Below are positions 1 through 5,403 of a stretch of DNA of 5,670 bases, piece after piece. Where the stretch lies: contig NZ_JARVGN010000113.1 in the NCBI RefSeq assembly GCF_029762515.1, forward strand, positions 1 to 5,670, in the 5' to 3' direction. The first letter of the stretch is position 1; the number at the start of each line of letters is the position of its first letter. The position numbers were made by a program, and so were the translations under genes. This DNA comes from Methanocalculus sp. (GTDB lineage: Archaea > Halobacteriota > Methanomicrobia > Methanomicrobiales > Methanocorpusculaceae). Below the pieces are notes generated by a model, which was given only the letters and a program-made list of their open reading frames with translations, was not told the origin of the DNA and made no database searches.

Positions 1-114
1 GCCAAGTGCCCTCATCAGGAGTGTCCATTTGAACAGCCCGGTCACAAATACAACAACAAACAGAACTGCCATTCCGATATCGATACACCACCGGATCACC
101 TGCATATCAGCCAT
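1..114 (-). CDS. N-terminus of small membrane protein, possibly DUF4405-like (partial)
   Basis: Reading the minus strand from the ATG at 114-112 gives 38 codons open to the window edge, so the C-terminus is missing. The peptide starts MADMQVIRWCIDIG and then has one strongly hydrophobic segment at about residues 14-28, ending in a TGLFKW motif. An AGGGTG sequence about 6 bases upstream of the ATG is a plausible ribosome binding site and supports this start. An Arg-Trp-x-x-Asp-x-Gly entry into the first helix followed by TG-x-x-K/W resembles my memory of DUF4405 proteins, small polytopic membrane proteins distantly like cytochrome b in archaea and bacteria. That family call is an inference from one helix only. 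It is divergent from the PreA-like gene at 302, so it is not in its operon. What is safe is a membrane protein; its function is unknown. Confidence 0.6.
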   Translation of the reverse strand, partial: MADMQVIRWCIDIGMAVLFVVVFVTGLFKWTLLMRALG

Positions 115-301
115 AATCTGCACCCTTGATGCACAATATGCAGTCAGGGTTCATGGTTGTTTCCTCTTACAATGGAAATAAGCATTCTCAGATATGAAAA
201 GAGCGCCCCGATCTGTTCCCGCGGATAATCAGGAAACCTCTGGCTCGGAATAGAATAACCAAAGGTTCTTTTCCTGAAGAGGAATATCTAACCGTGCTGT
301 G
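115..301. other. Divergent intergenic region with possible leader hairpins
   Basis: This gap of 187 bases separates the divergent membrane gene and the PreA-like gene and must carry both promoters. No convincing TATA box is visible. The best candidate is a weak GAAATAAG at 175-182, which reads CTTATTTC on the minus strand, so either direction is possible. Close to the PreA-like start there are two mutually exclusive pairings. TCAGGAA (229-235) can pair with TTCCTGA (271-277), continued by ACC/GGT (236-238 with 264-266). Alternatively TTCCT (271-275) can pair with AGGAA (280-284), hiding the only purine-rich Shine-Dalgarno-like stretch (AAGAGGA, 277-283). Whether either forms in RNA is not known. 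Confidence 0.35.
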
Positions 302-1519
302 ATGAAAAAAATGCAAGACTCCCCTCTCCTGAAAACAACACTCGGCTCCCTTACCCTTGAGAACCCATTCATACTCTCATCAGCTCCCCCTACATCGAAT
401 GGCCAGATGATTCGGCGGGCTTTTGGGGCCGGATGGGGAGGCGCCGTTATCAAAACGATAACCCCCGACGATATGCCGATTAGGGATGTATCTCCTCGTT
501 TTACTGCATGGAAAAGCGAATGTAATGACCTGTTGGGATTTGAAAATATCGAGCTGCTCAGCAAGCACAGCGTCTCATACTGGGTACAGGAGATCGGAGC
601 TATCAAATCCGAGTTCCCCGATAAGATCCTGATCGCAAGTATCATGGGCTCCCCTGATCCGGCCACATGGCAGGATCTTGCAGAAGATGTGCAGAATGCC
701 GGGTGCGATGCGATTGAACTGAATGTATCCTGCCCCCATGGCATGCCTGAAGCGGGTATCGGCTCAGCAATAGGGCAGAACCCCCGGATGGTTCAGGATC
801 TCACACAGATGGTGGTAAAAGTCGCAGATGTTCCGGTCTATGTCAAGCTTACCCCCAATATCACTGATATAAGCCCTGTTGCCCTCGCTGCTGCACTTGG
901 CAGAGCCGATGGCATATCTGCAATCAATACGGTCAGCTGCATGTTTGGCATAGATATCGATACTTTGACCCCTCTTCCGAACGTGGATGGTTATTCAACC
1001 TATGGGGGGTATTCAGGCCCAGCGATCAGGCCTATCGGACTCCGGATGGTCTCACAGATCGCAAAAACCGTTCCTCTTCCCATCATGGGTATTGGCGGGA
1101 TCAGCAGGTGGCAGGATGCCGTCCAGTATTTACTCCTTGGTGCATCTGCTGTACAGGTTTGCACCGCTGTCATGTGGAATGGCTATGGTATCGTCAGAGG
1201 GATGAAGAAGGGGCTTACTGACTATCTGAAAGAGAAAGAATATTCTTCACCCGATGAACTCAGGGGCTTATGTCTGGATACATTGACAAGCCACCAGTCA
1301 CTCGATCGAAAACTACGAATCCGCCCCCACATAAGCAATCCTGCATCATGTATCCGATGCGGCCGGTGTGTCATCGCATGCCGGGATGGAGGACACCAGG
1401 CAATCGAGCTGAAAAGTGACGGTGTTGTGATCAATACTGCTGCCTGCGATGGTTGCGGTCTCTGCATCCAGATCTGCAGTACCGGCACGCTTGAAAAGGA
1501 ATCCTATTCCGCCGTTTAG
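302..1519 (+). CDS. preA: PreA-like FMN/4Fe-4S oxidoreductase (dihydropyrimidine dehydrogenase subunit A family)
   Basis: This is a 405-residue protein with the PreA layout, close to the roughly 410 residues of bacterial PreA. A dihydroorotate-dehydrogenase-type FMN barrel (about 10-310) is followed by a tail with two 4Fe-4S motifs: Cys 350/353/356/360 and Cys 382/385/388/392. FMN-site signatures are VIKT (49-52), NVSCPHG (141-147), KLTPN (182-186), INT (208-210), GYSG (236-239) and GIGG (263-266). In this family PreA holds FMN and reduces uracil or thymine, with electrons from the FAD/NADH subunit PreT. No PreT is visible here, so the electron donor and true substrate are open; a ferredoxin partner or a non-pyrimidine substrate is possible. 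The loop residue that is the acid/base Cys in mammalian DPD (GLACGQ) appears to be Ile157 (GSAIGQ); from memory bacterial PreA also lacks that Cys. ATG at 302 is preferred over GTG at 299. ATG at 311 is also possible, and ribosome-site spacing is poor for all three. The stop is 7 bases from the convergent gene. Confidence 0.88.
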   Translation: MKKMQDSPLLKTTLGSLTLENPFILSSAPPTSNGQMIRRAFGAGWGGAVIKTITPDDMPIRDVSPRFTAWKSECNDLLGFENIELLSKHSVSYWVQEIGAIKSEFPDKILIASIMGSPDPATWQDLAEDVQNAGCDAIELNVSCPHGMPEAGIGSAIGQNPRMVQDLTQMVVKVADVPVYVKLTPNITDISPVALAAALGRADGISAINTVSCMFGIDIDTLTPLPNVDGYSTYGGYSGPAIRPIGLRMVSQIAKTVPLPIMGIGGISRWQDAVQYLLLGASAVQVCTAVMWNGYGIVRGMKKGLTDYLKEKEYSSPDELRGLCLDTLTSHQSLDRKLRIRPHISNPASCIRCGRCVIACRDGGHQAIELKSDGVVINTAACDGCGLCIQICSTGTLEKESYSAV

Positions 1520-1526
1520 GAACAGA

Positions 1527-2225
1527 CTACTCCGGGAGAGTCTCATAGATCATCGTGATATACCGTGCCGAGAAGACTGCCAGCACGGGAGTAAAGATGA
1601 TGAGGAGAGCCCATCCAATCTCCGGCACCTGAAGAAGCAGATATTCGATTAAACCTATGATTATGGCAAGGAGGAAGAGGGCGATTATATAGTTCAATCG
1701 TCCGATATGCCCGATTATCTTCTGGATCTCAAAGAACCTGAATGCCTCTCTCATAAGGCCGGTTCGCGAAAATCGAACAAGAGCTATCGGCAGATTGATC
1801 CCGATCAGGAAGGTATAGATGACGATAGCAAGCCCTGTTAGAAAACCAAAGGCAAAGAGCACTTCCTCAGGAACAATACCTGTTCCGGATACAAGCCCTG
1901 ACAGGGCATCTTCATCTCCGAAAATGAGAGTAATCAGAAGAGGAGCAGCAATAATGGCGATTGGTACCGTATAGATCAGCTTGATTACGAAGAGTTTCAA
2001 TCCATTGAAGAAGAGGGCGCCAAAGACAGGCTCATCATCGATGAATTCATAAGGATTGTCTGTTTGGGATGGCATCTTCCCCCGGTATATCTCGACCATG
2101 TAGCCGAGAAAAATGGGATAGAGAAGATATTTCGAGATGATGAAGAGGATCCACCTGCTCTGTTTTCCAAGAAACGCATCCTTTGTATAGAGAAAGGAAT
2201 TGATGAGCAGCCGGTCAAAATCCAC
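1527..2225 (-). CDS. DUF4013-type polytopic membrane protein
   Basis: This 232-residue, very hydrophobic protein has about five predicted membrane segments, near residues 24-45, 74-102, 121-148, 177-197 and 200-222. The stretch LGYMVEIYRGKM (40-51) after the first segment, an acidic DNPYEFIDDEP linker (56-66) and the repeated amphipathic-then-membrane organisation match what I recall of DUF4013, common in methanogens and haloarchaea and of unknown function. There is no signal peptide, catalytic motif or transporter signature. The start is GTG at 2225-2223. A GAGGGA about 5 bases upstream fits a ribosome binding site, and the nearby ATG at 2234 is out of frame and soon terminates. It lies 66 bases downstream of the two-helix membrane protein on the same strand, so co-transcription is likely. 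A palindromic A/T element at 2257-2267 could give it an additional promoter. The stop is 7 bases from the convergent PreA-like stop. Confidence 0.85.
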   Translation of the reverse strand: MDFDRLLINSFLYTKDAFLGKQSRWILFIISKYLLYPIFLGYMVEIYRGKMPSQTDNPYEFIDDEPVFGALFFNGLKLFVIKLIYTVPIAIIAAPLLITLIFGDEDALSGLVSGTGIVPEEVLFAFGFLTGLAIVIYTFLIGINLPIALVRFSRTGLMREAFRFFEIQKIIGHIGRLNYIIALFLLAIIIGLIEYLLLQVPEIGWALLIIFTPVLAVFSARYITMIYETLPE

Positions 2226-2256
2226 AAGAGTCCCTCATCTATTACGGTGCCTCATT

Positions 2257-2267
2257 CCTAATTTAGG
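2257..2267 (-). promoter_or_regulatory. Palindromic A/T element, possible internal TATA box
   Basis: CCTAA-T-TTAGG is a perfect inverted repeat with one central base, reading CCTAAATTAGG on the minus strand. It sits about 37 bases before the GTG start at 2225. If it acted as a TATA box, initiation about 25 bases downstream would fall near 2236 and leave a very short leader that still contains GAGGGA. It could equally be a chance palindrome between two co-transcribed genes. Confidence 0.25.
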
Positions 2268-2291
2268 GTGGGAAGTTTTTTGAAGAGACAT

Positions 2292-2846
2292 TTATCTTCC
2301 TTTCTTCTTCAGTTCATCAAGTTCCAGGCGAAGCCTCGTAATCTCTCTTCTGTCTGATCCATTCTCAAGGAAACCAAGACCGGTGATAATGAACATAAAC
2401 GACATAAGCCCGATTCCGGCCATTGCAAGATTCATCATGGTGACGATATCATCACTCAGATCTCTCAGGTTTTCCGAGAGAGATCTCATGTTATCCGCCG
2501 TATTGATGAGATCATACCCGGTTTTATTCAAGGTACCGCCGATGGCATATAGCAATTCACCGCCATCTTCAAGCGGATCTCCTGCCCTGACCAGGGGGAT
2601 CATATTGATGAGTCGTCCGGCATCCCTCATGTATCCGCCCACCTGCTCCATTGGATATCCCATTTCCTTCACAGATTCGCCAGTCGATCGGACGGAGTCC
2701 TCATGGAGCTCAATGATTGCACCGCTATCCTGCAATATTTGTTGTGCATCAGCGGCAGTTCCAAGAGTGTAGCTGTATCCGGTCCCAATAATGCCTAAAA
2801 TGCCAAAAATAATGAGAATAATGCCAATTATCTCAGGTTTATTCAA
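2292..2846 (-). CDS. Small two-helix membrane protein with helical external domain
   Basis: This 184-residue protein is not a family I recognise. Residues 5-29 form a first membrane helix (isoleucine- and glycine-rich) and 137-160 a second. Between them lies a segment of about 105 residues rich in Asp, Glu, Ser and Gly with regularly spaced hydrophobics, including the near-repeats MRSLS (120-124) and LRDLS (127-131), suggesting amphipathic helices. The C-terminus (161-184) is charged, ends LELDELKKKGR, and could be a short cytoplasmic coiled coil. The likely topology is both ends inside and the helical domain outside; such an arrangement resembles sensory or scaffold proteins but no signalling domain is present. 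The start is a TTG at 2846-2844 preceded by GAGAGGTGG, a strong ribosome binding site; no in-frame ATG fits better. The DUF4013-type gene follows 66 bases downstream. Its promoter is probably in the spacer shared with the RNase gene. Confidence 0.8.
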   Translation of the reverse strand: MNKPEIIGIILIIFGILGIIGTGYSYTLGTAADAQQILQDSGAIIELHEDSVRSTGESVKEMGYPMEQVGGYMRDAGRLINMIPLVRAGDPLEDGGELLYAIGGTLNKTGYDLINTADNMRSLSENLRDLSDDIVTMMNLAMAGIGLMSFMFIITGLGFLENGSDRREITRLRLELDELKKKGR

Positions 2847-2863
2847 AATCCACCTCTCAACAG

Positions 2864-2917
2864 ATTACCAGAATAAATAGTTCGATCTGGCTTATAATTA
2901 CTGGTAAAAACTACCAG
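2864..2917. promoter_or_regulatory. Shared divergent promoter with TTACCAG/CTGGTAA half-sites
   Basis: The 135-base spacer between the TTG at 2846 and the ATG at 2982 contains CTTATAATTA (2891-2900), an A/T element that looks like an archaeal TATA box from either strand. On the minus strand it would start transcription near 2868, giving a leader of about 20 bases that includes GAGAGGTGG. On the plus strand it would start near 2922, giving a leader of about 60 bases. It is bracketed by TTACCAG (2865-2871), CTGGTAA (2901-2907) and TACCAG (2912-2917); the last two form a perfect 6-base inverted repeat with a 5-base spacer at 2901-2917. The repeated half-site close to the TATA element suggests a regulator binding site, but which regulator is unknown. 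Confidence 0.5.
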
Positions 2918-2981
2918 ACGACTGAGCGATGAGGTCAAAGCTCCAACAACTTCATCAGCAGTCGCACCATATTCATCTTTT

Positions 2982-4445
2982 ATGCAGCCCAGCAATCCAC
3001 CAGATCTCAGGAAGATAGCAGATGAGGCAATGGAGAAGTATGGCTTTCTGCCGACATTTCCAAAGAATGTCATCTCAGAAGTAAACAACCTCAATGATGA
3101 GATGAGACCGGAAGAGAGAAGATCTGCCCGTGATCTCAGGTCTCTTCTCTGGGTCTCAATTGACAATCATGACACTATGGATATTGACCAGATACAGTTC
3201 TGTGAAAAAAAGCCGAATGGCGAAATACAGGTGAAGATCGCAATAGCTGATGTCGATCATCTCGTTGGAAAAGGATCGGCAACCGATCGGCACGCTGCAA
3301 AGCATGGAACCTCAATTTATACCGGTGTTGTAACCTACCCGATGCTTCCGATCCGCCTCTCGGAAGATATCACCTCTCTCCACCCAACAAAAGACAAACT
3401 GGCAGTTGTTATCGAATATACCGTCCTTTCTGATGGATCAATCCGTCACGGGGATATCTATCCGGCCATCGTCCACAATAAAGCAAAGCTGGTGTATGAA
3501 GTTGTCGGAGAATGGCTCGAAAACAAGGGTGCTTTTCCCTATGAAGATCTTTATATTCCAAAACTCCCGGAACAGCTTCTCCTGCAGCATGAAGCAGCTC
3601 AAAAGATGAAGGCAGAGCGAGCAGAGCAGGGATTTCTTGATCTTGAAACAATAGAAGCATCGCCAGTTATGGTTGAGGGAAAAGTCACCGGCCTTGTCAT
3701 CCAACAGGAGAGTCCGGCCCATTCTCTCATTGAAGAATTTATGATCTCCGCAAACAGGACACTTGTCGCCCGTCTGAATGAACGATCATTTCCGATGATC
3801 CAGCGGATTGTCAGGACTCCAAGGAACTGGCAGGGCATTGTAGAAGAGGCAGCCTCACACCATTTCAGGTTGCCTGCTGATCCTGATGTCCAGGCGCTTG
3901 CTTCATTTCTTATTACCCAGAAAAAGAAAGATCCCGAGACTTTTCCTGATCTCTCCCTTACCGTCGTCAAGCTCATGGGACCCGGGGAATATGTGGCAGT
4001 CGCGCCGGATCAGGATTCGGTTGGCCATTTTGCCCTTGCAGTAACAGATTATACCCATGGCACAGCACCAAACAGGCGGTATGTGGATATAATCATCCAG
4101 AGGCTGATCAAAGCCAGTATTGAGAGGCAAAAATCTCCCTATGACATAGATGAGCTGACTATGCTTGCCGGACATCTCTCTGCCTCAGAAAAAGCGGCAA
4201 ATAAAGTGGAGCGGTTTGTGAGAAAAGCAGCAGGTGCTGTTCTTTTGATGGACAGGGTGGGTGAGACATTCAGGGGTCTTGTCACTGGCGCTTCAGAGAA
4301 AGGAACCTATGCCAGGATCATTGATCCCCCTGTTGAAGGGCGGATCGTAAAGAACATGGATGGATTAAAGGTTGGACAGAGAGTTCAGGTTCGCCTTTTA
4401 AAAACCGATCCTGAGAAGGGATATATTGATTTTGAGCGCATCTGA
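2982..4445 (+). CDS. RNB-domain exoribonuclease with C-terminal S1 domain (RNase II/R family)
   Basis: This 487-residue protein is much shorter than bacterial RNase II (about 640) or RNase R (over 800) because it has no N-terminal cold-shock domains. A helical lead-in (1-52) is followed by the RNB catalytic domain (about 53-420) and an S1/OB RNA-binding domain (about 425-487). The metal-binding stretch reads SIDNHDTMDIDQIQ (59-72), so Asp61, Asp67 and Asp69 fit three of the four conserved aspartates, while the fourth is Gln70. The later HF-x-L (349-352) and TAPNRRYVD (361-369) match the family's HFaL and TSPIRRYxD, keeping the catalytic Arg. The expected role is processive 3'-to-5' degradation of single-stranded RNA in the cytoplasm; the Gln seems typical of a short archaeal/bacterial RNB subfamily from memory. 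ATG at 2982 is the only usual start codon before the upstream in-frame stop at 2895, yet no Shine-Dalgarno sequence precedes it. The gene stands alone on its strand, with a hairpin-rich convergent gap after it. Confidence 0.9.
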   Translation: MQPSNPPDLRKIADEAMEKYGFLPTFPKNVISEVNNLNDEMRPEERRSARDLRSLLWVSIDNHDTMDIDQIQFCEKKPNGEIQVKIAIADVDHLVGKGSATDRHAAKHGTSIYTGVVTYPMLPIRLSEDITSLHPTKDKLAVVIEYTVLSDGSIRHGDIYPAIVHNKAKLVYEVVGEWLENKGAFPYEDLYIPKLPEQLLLQHEAAQKMKAERAEQGFLDLETIEASPVMVEGKVTGLVIQQESPAHSLIEEFMISANRTLVARLNERSFPMIQRIVRTPRNWQGIVEEAASHHFRLPADPDVQALASFLITQKKKDPETFPDLSLTVVKLMGPGEYVAVAPDQDSVGHFALAVTDYTHGTAPNRRYVDIIIQRLIKASIERQKSPYDIDELTMLAGHLSASEKAANKVERFVRKAAGAVLLMDRVGETFRGLVTGASEKGTYARIIDPPVEGRIVKNMDGLKVGQRVQVRLLKTDPEKGYIDFERI

Positions 4446-4482
4446 TCCAAGGTGGATCTATCCGCTAAAAAACTCTTTTTAG
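4444..4482. terminator. Two hairpins in convergent gap, possible bidirectional terminator
   Basis: GATCCA-AGG-TGGATC (4444-4458) is a perfect 6-base-pair hairpin beginning inside the RNase stop codon. It is followed by CTAAAAA-ACTC-TTTTTAG (4465-4482), a 7-base-pair inverted repeat that presents a T run on each strand. The position between two convergent stop codons (4445 and 4510) fits termination from both sides. Archaeal termination relies mainly on T-rich tracts, so the T runs are the stronger evidence and the first hairpin may be incidental or protect the 3' end. Confidence 0.55.
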
Positions 4483-4509
4483 ATCTTGAAAGCCCTTTGT
4501 TAACCACGA

Positions 4510-4965
4510 TTATGGCAGGGCAGCAAAGTACCCAAATCCTTCTTCCATCTGTTGAATCATAAAGAACTGACGAGTGGATTGTGGCGTCTGTATGTTAAGT
4601 TCAGGAATCGTTACCATGAATGAATGACGTGGGAACCAGAATGATCCATCCCCATAGTCAAACGATGCATCGTCTACGGTAAGAACAGCCCGTTCAAGAT
4701 CGGCATACTGGATTTTTGCACCCTCAAAATTCATTGAACGGAGTAATTTTGTCCTGAGATCATGATTTCCAAGAAGCATAACCAATACCTGAACACCGGT
4801 ATCGATTGAATAACTGACAGTAATAACCGCATCTGCCCCGTCAAGAGCGATATCAACGCTCTCATAAGTGATATAGCTGTACCTGTTTTCGGGATCAGAT
4901 GCGGCAACAGGCATACAAAATAGGGCGAGTATAAAGAGTGACGCGACGAGAATGCCTGTTTTCAT
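4510..4965 (-). CDS. Small secreted protein of unknown family
   Basis: This is a 151-residue protein from the ATG at 4965-4963; a TTG directly before it would add one residue and is less likely. Residues 1-22 are a clear Sec signal peptide: Lys2, a hydrophobic core, then PVAA before SDP, with cleavage probably after Ala22. No lipobox is seen (Cys17 follows Phe) and there is no second membrane segment, so the mature protein of about 129 residues is predicted to be released or loosely bound outside the cell. It alternates hydrophobic and polar residues (for example YSYITYESVDIAL, AVITVSYSI), suggesting a beta-rich fold, and ends FGYFAALP. I do not recognise a domain. A strong TATA-like element lies about 20 bases upstream and there is no Shine-Dalgarno sequence, so the mRNA may be leaderless. 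It is converged on by the RNase gene and separated from the alba operon by a terminator-like hairpin, so it is probably monocistronic. Confidence 0.75.
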   Translation of the reverse strand: MKTGILVASLFILALFCMPVAASDPENRYSYITYESVDIALDGADAVITVSYSIDTGVQVLVMLLGNHDLRTKLLRSMNFEGAKIQYADLERAVLTVDDASFDYGDGSFWFPRHSFMVTIPELNIQTPQSTRQFFMIQQMEEGFGYFAALP

Positions 4966-4982
4966 CAAAATATATTTGTTTC

Positions 4983-4993
4983 ATATAAATATA
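4983..4993 (-). promoter_or_regulatory. TATA-like promoter of the secreted-protein gene
   Basis: On the minus strand this reads TATATTTATATG, an excellent archaeal TATA-type sequence in otherwise mixed-composition DNA. Its centre is about 23 bases before the ATG at 4965, so initiation 22-27 bases downstream would place the transcript start at or within a few bases of the start codon. A second A/T stretch (AAATATATTTT, 4967-4977) lies too close to the start to act as the TATA box. Confidence 0.55.
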
Positions 4994-5058
4994 GTGTTTC
5001 TGGTCGGAACCCTGTTGAACACATCTTCAGACATACAAGTATGGCACCTATTGAGACT

Positions 5059-5096
5059 ATTGGAAAAAGAAGAAAAGATTGAATCCATCTTCAATC
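5059..5096 (-). terminator. Hairpin plus T-rich tract after alba
   Basis: On the minus strand, about 20 bases after the alba stop, GATTGAA and TTCAATC form a perfect 7-base-pair stem with a 6-base loop (5077-5096). It is followed at once by a pyrimidine tract, TTTTCTTCTTTTTCC (5062-5076). This has the look of an intrinsic terminator; in archaea the T-rich tract is the part known to matter. It would end the asd-alba transcript and insulate the secreted-protein gene downstream. Confidence 0.65.
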
Positions 5097-5116
5097 CGGG
5101 TAGGTGTAAAGGTGTT

Positions 5117-5392
5117 TCAGAGCGTCTTTGTGAGGATGATCTCGATACTGGATACATTGGTCCTGCCGGTATCCGTCTCAATCTCCTCTGTTGAGGTACA
5201 GATATCCTTTTTGCCAACACCCTCAAGGAATCGGTTTAAGGAAATCTCAGCAGTATCCACTGCACGTGAGATTGCTTTACCCCGGGCCTTGATGGCGACC
5301 ATCTCCGCGCCATTATTGAATTGCGTCACTACTGCCAGTACATAATTCATAACCGGCTTGTTACCAACGAATACTGTGTTATCTGTCTGCAT
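5117..5392 (-). CDS. albA: Alba family DNA/RNA-binding chromatin protein
   Basis: This complete 91-residue protein has the length and full motif set of archaeal Alba. GNKPVMNY (10-17) is the nucleic-acid contact region, KARGKAISRAVDTAEI (35-50) is the conserved core helix, NRFL (53-56) follows, and RTNVSSIEIIL (77-87) is the last strand. Alba dimers coat and bridge DNA and also bind RNA in many archaea. In the Sulfolobus protein two adjacent lysines (Lys16-Lys17) precede the Pro; here the first is Asn11 and only Lys12 remains, so the acetylation-regulated position of Sulfolobus is absent. The ATG at 5392 is chosen because GAGGGATC sits just before it; a TTG at 5404 in frame would lie inside that signal and overlap the preceding gene. 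The gene begins 8 bases after the asd stop, so it is probably co-transcribed and translationally coupled with asd. Confidence 0.95.
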   Translation of the reverse strand: MQTDNTVFVGNKPVMNYVLAVVTQFNNGAEMVAIKARGKAISRAVDTAEISLNRFLEGVGKKDICTSTEEIETDTGRTNVSSIEIILTKTL

Positions 5393-5403
5393 GTGATCCC
5401 TCA
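5393..5403 (-). promoter_or_regulatory. alba ribosome binding site overlapping asd stop
   Basis: Minus-strand sequence TGAGGGATCAC runs into the alba ATG. TGA is the asd stop codon, and the GAGG that begins within it is the Shine-Dalgarno sequence for alba, about 6 bases from the start. Ribosomes finishing asd would therefore sit on the alba initiation site, the classic arrangement for translational coupling, and this decides the alba start at 5392. Confidence 0.7.

Noticed and set aside
2458..2486. Perfect 9-base inverted repeat AGATCTCTC/GAGAGATCT with an 11-base loop.
   Set aside because: It lies inside a coding region and arises from codons of the near-repeated MRSLS and LRDLS units, so no separate RNA role is needed.
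2929..3018. A 29-codon open frame starting at an ATG in the RNase leader and overlapping the RNase start, like a regulatory upstream ORF.
   Set aside because: It has no Shine-Dalgarno sequence, its composition (His- and Gln-rich) is not protein-like, and it is just as likely by chance.
2843..3166. Minus-strand open frame of 107 codons crossing the divergent promoter.
   Set aside because: It overlaps the RNB coding region and the promoter, and gives no protein-like pattern; it is a shadow of the RNase gene.
4952..5345. Plus-strand open frames of 80 and 88 codons opposite the secreted-protein promoter and alba.
   Set aside because: The longer part is antisense to alba, a certain gene, and neither has a ribosome site or recognisable features.
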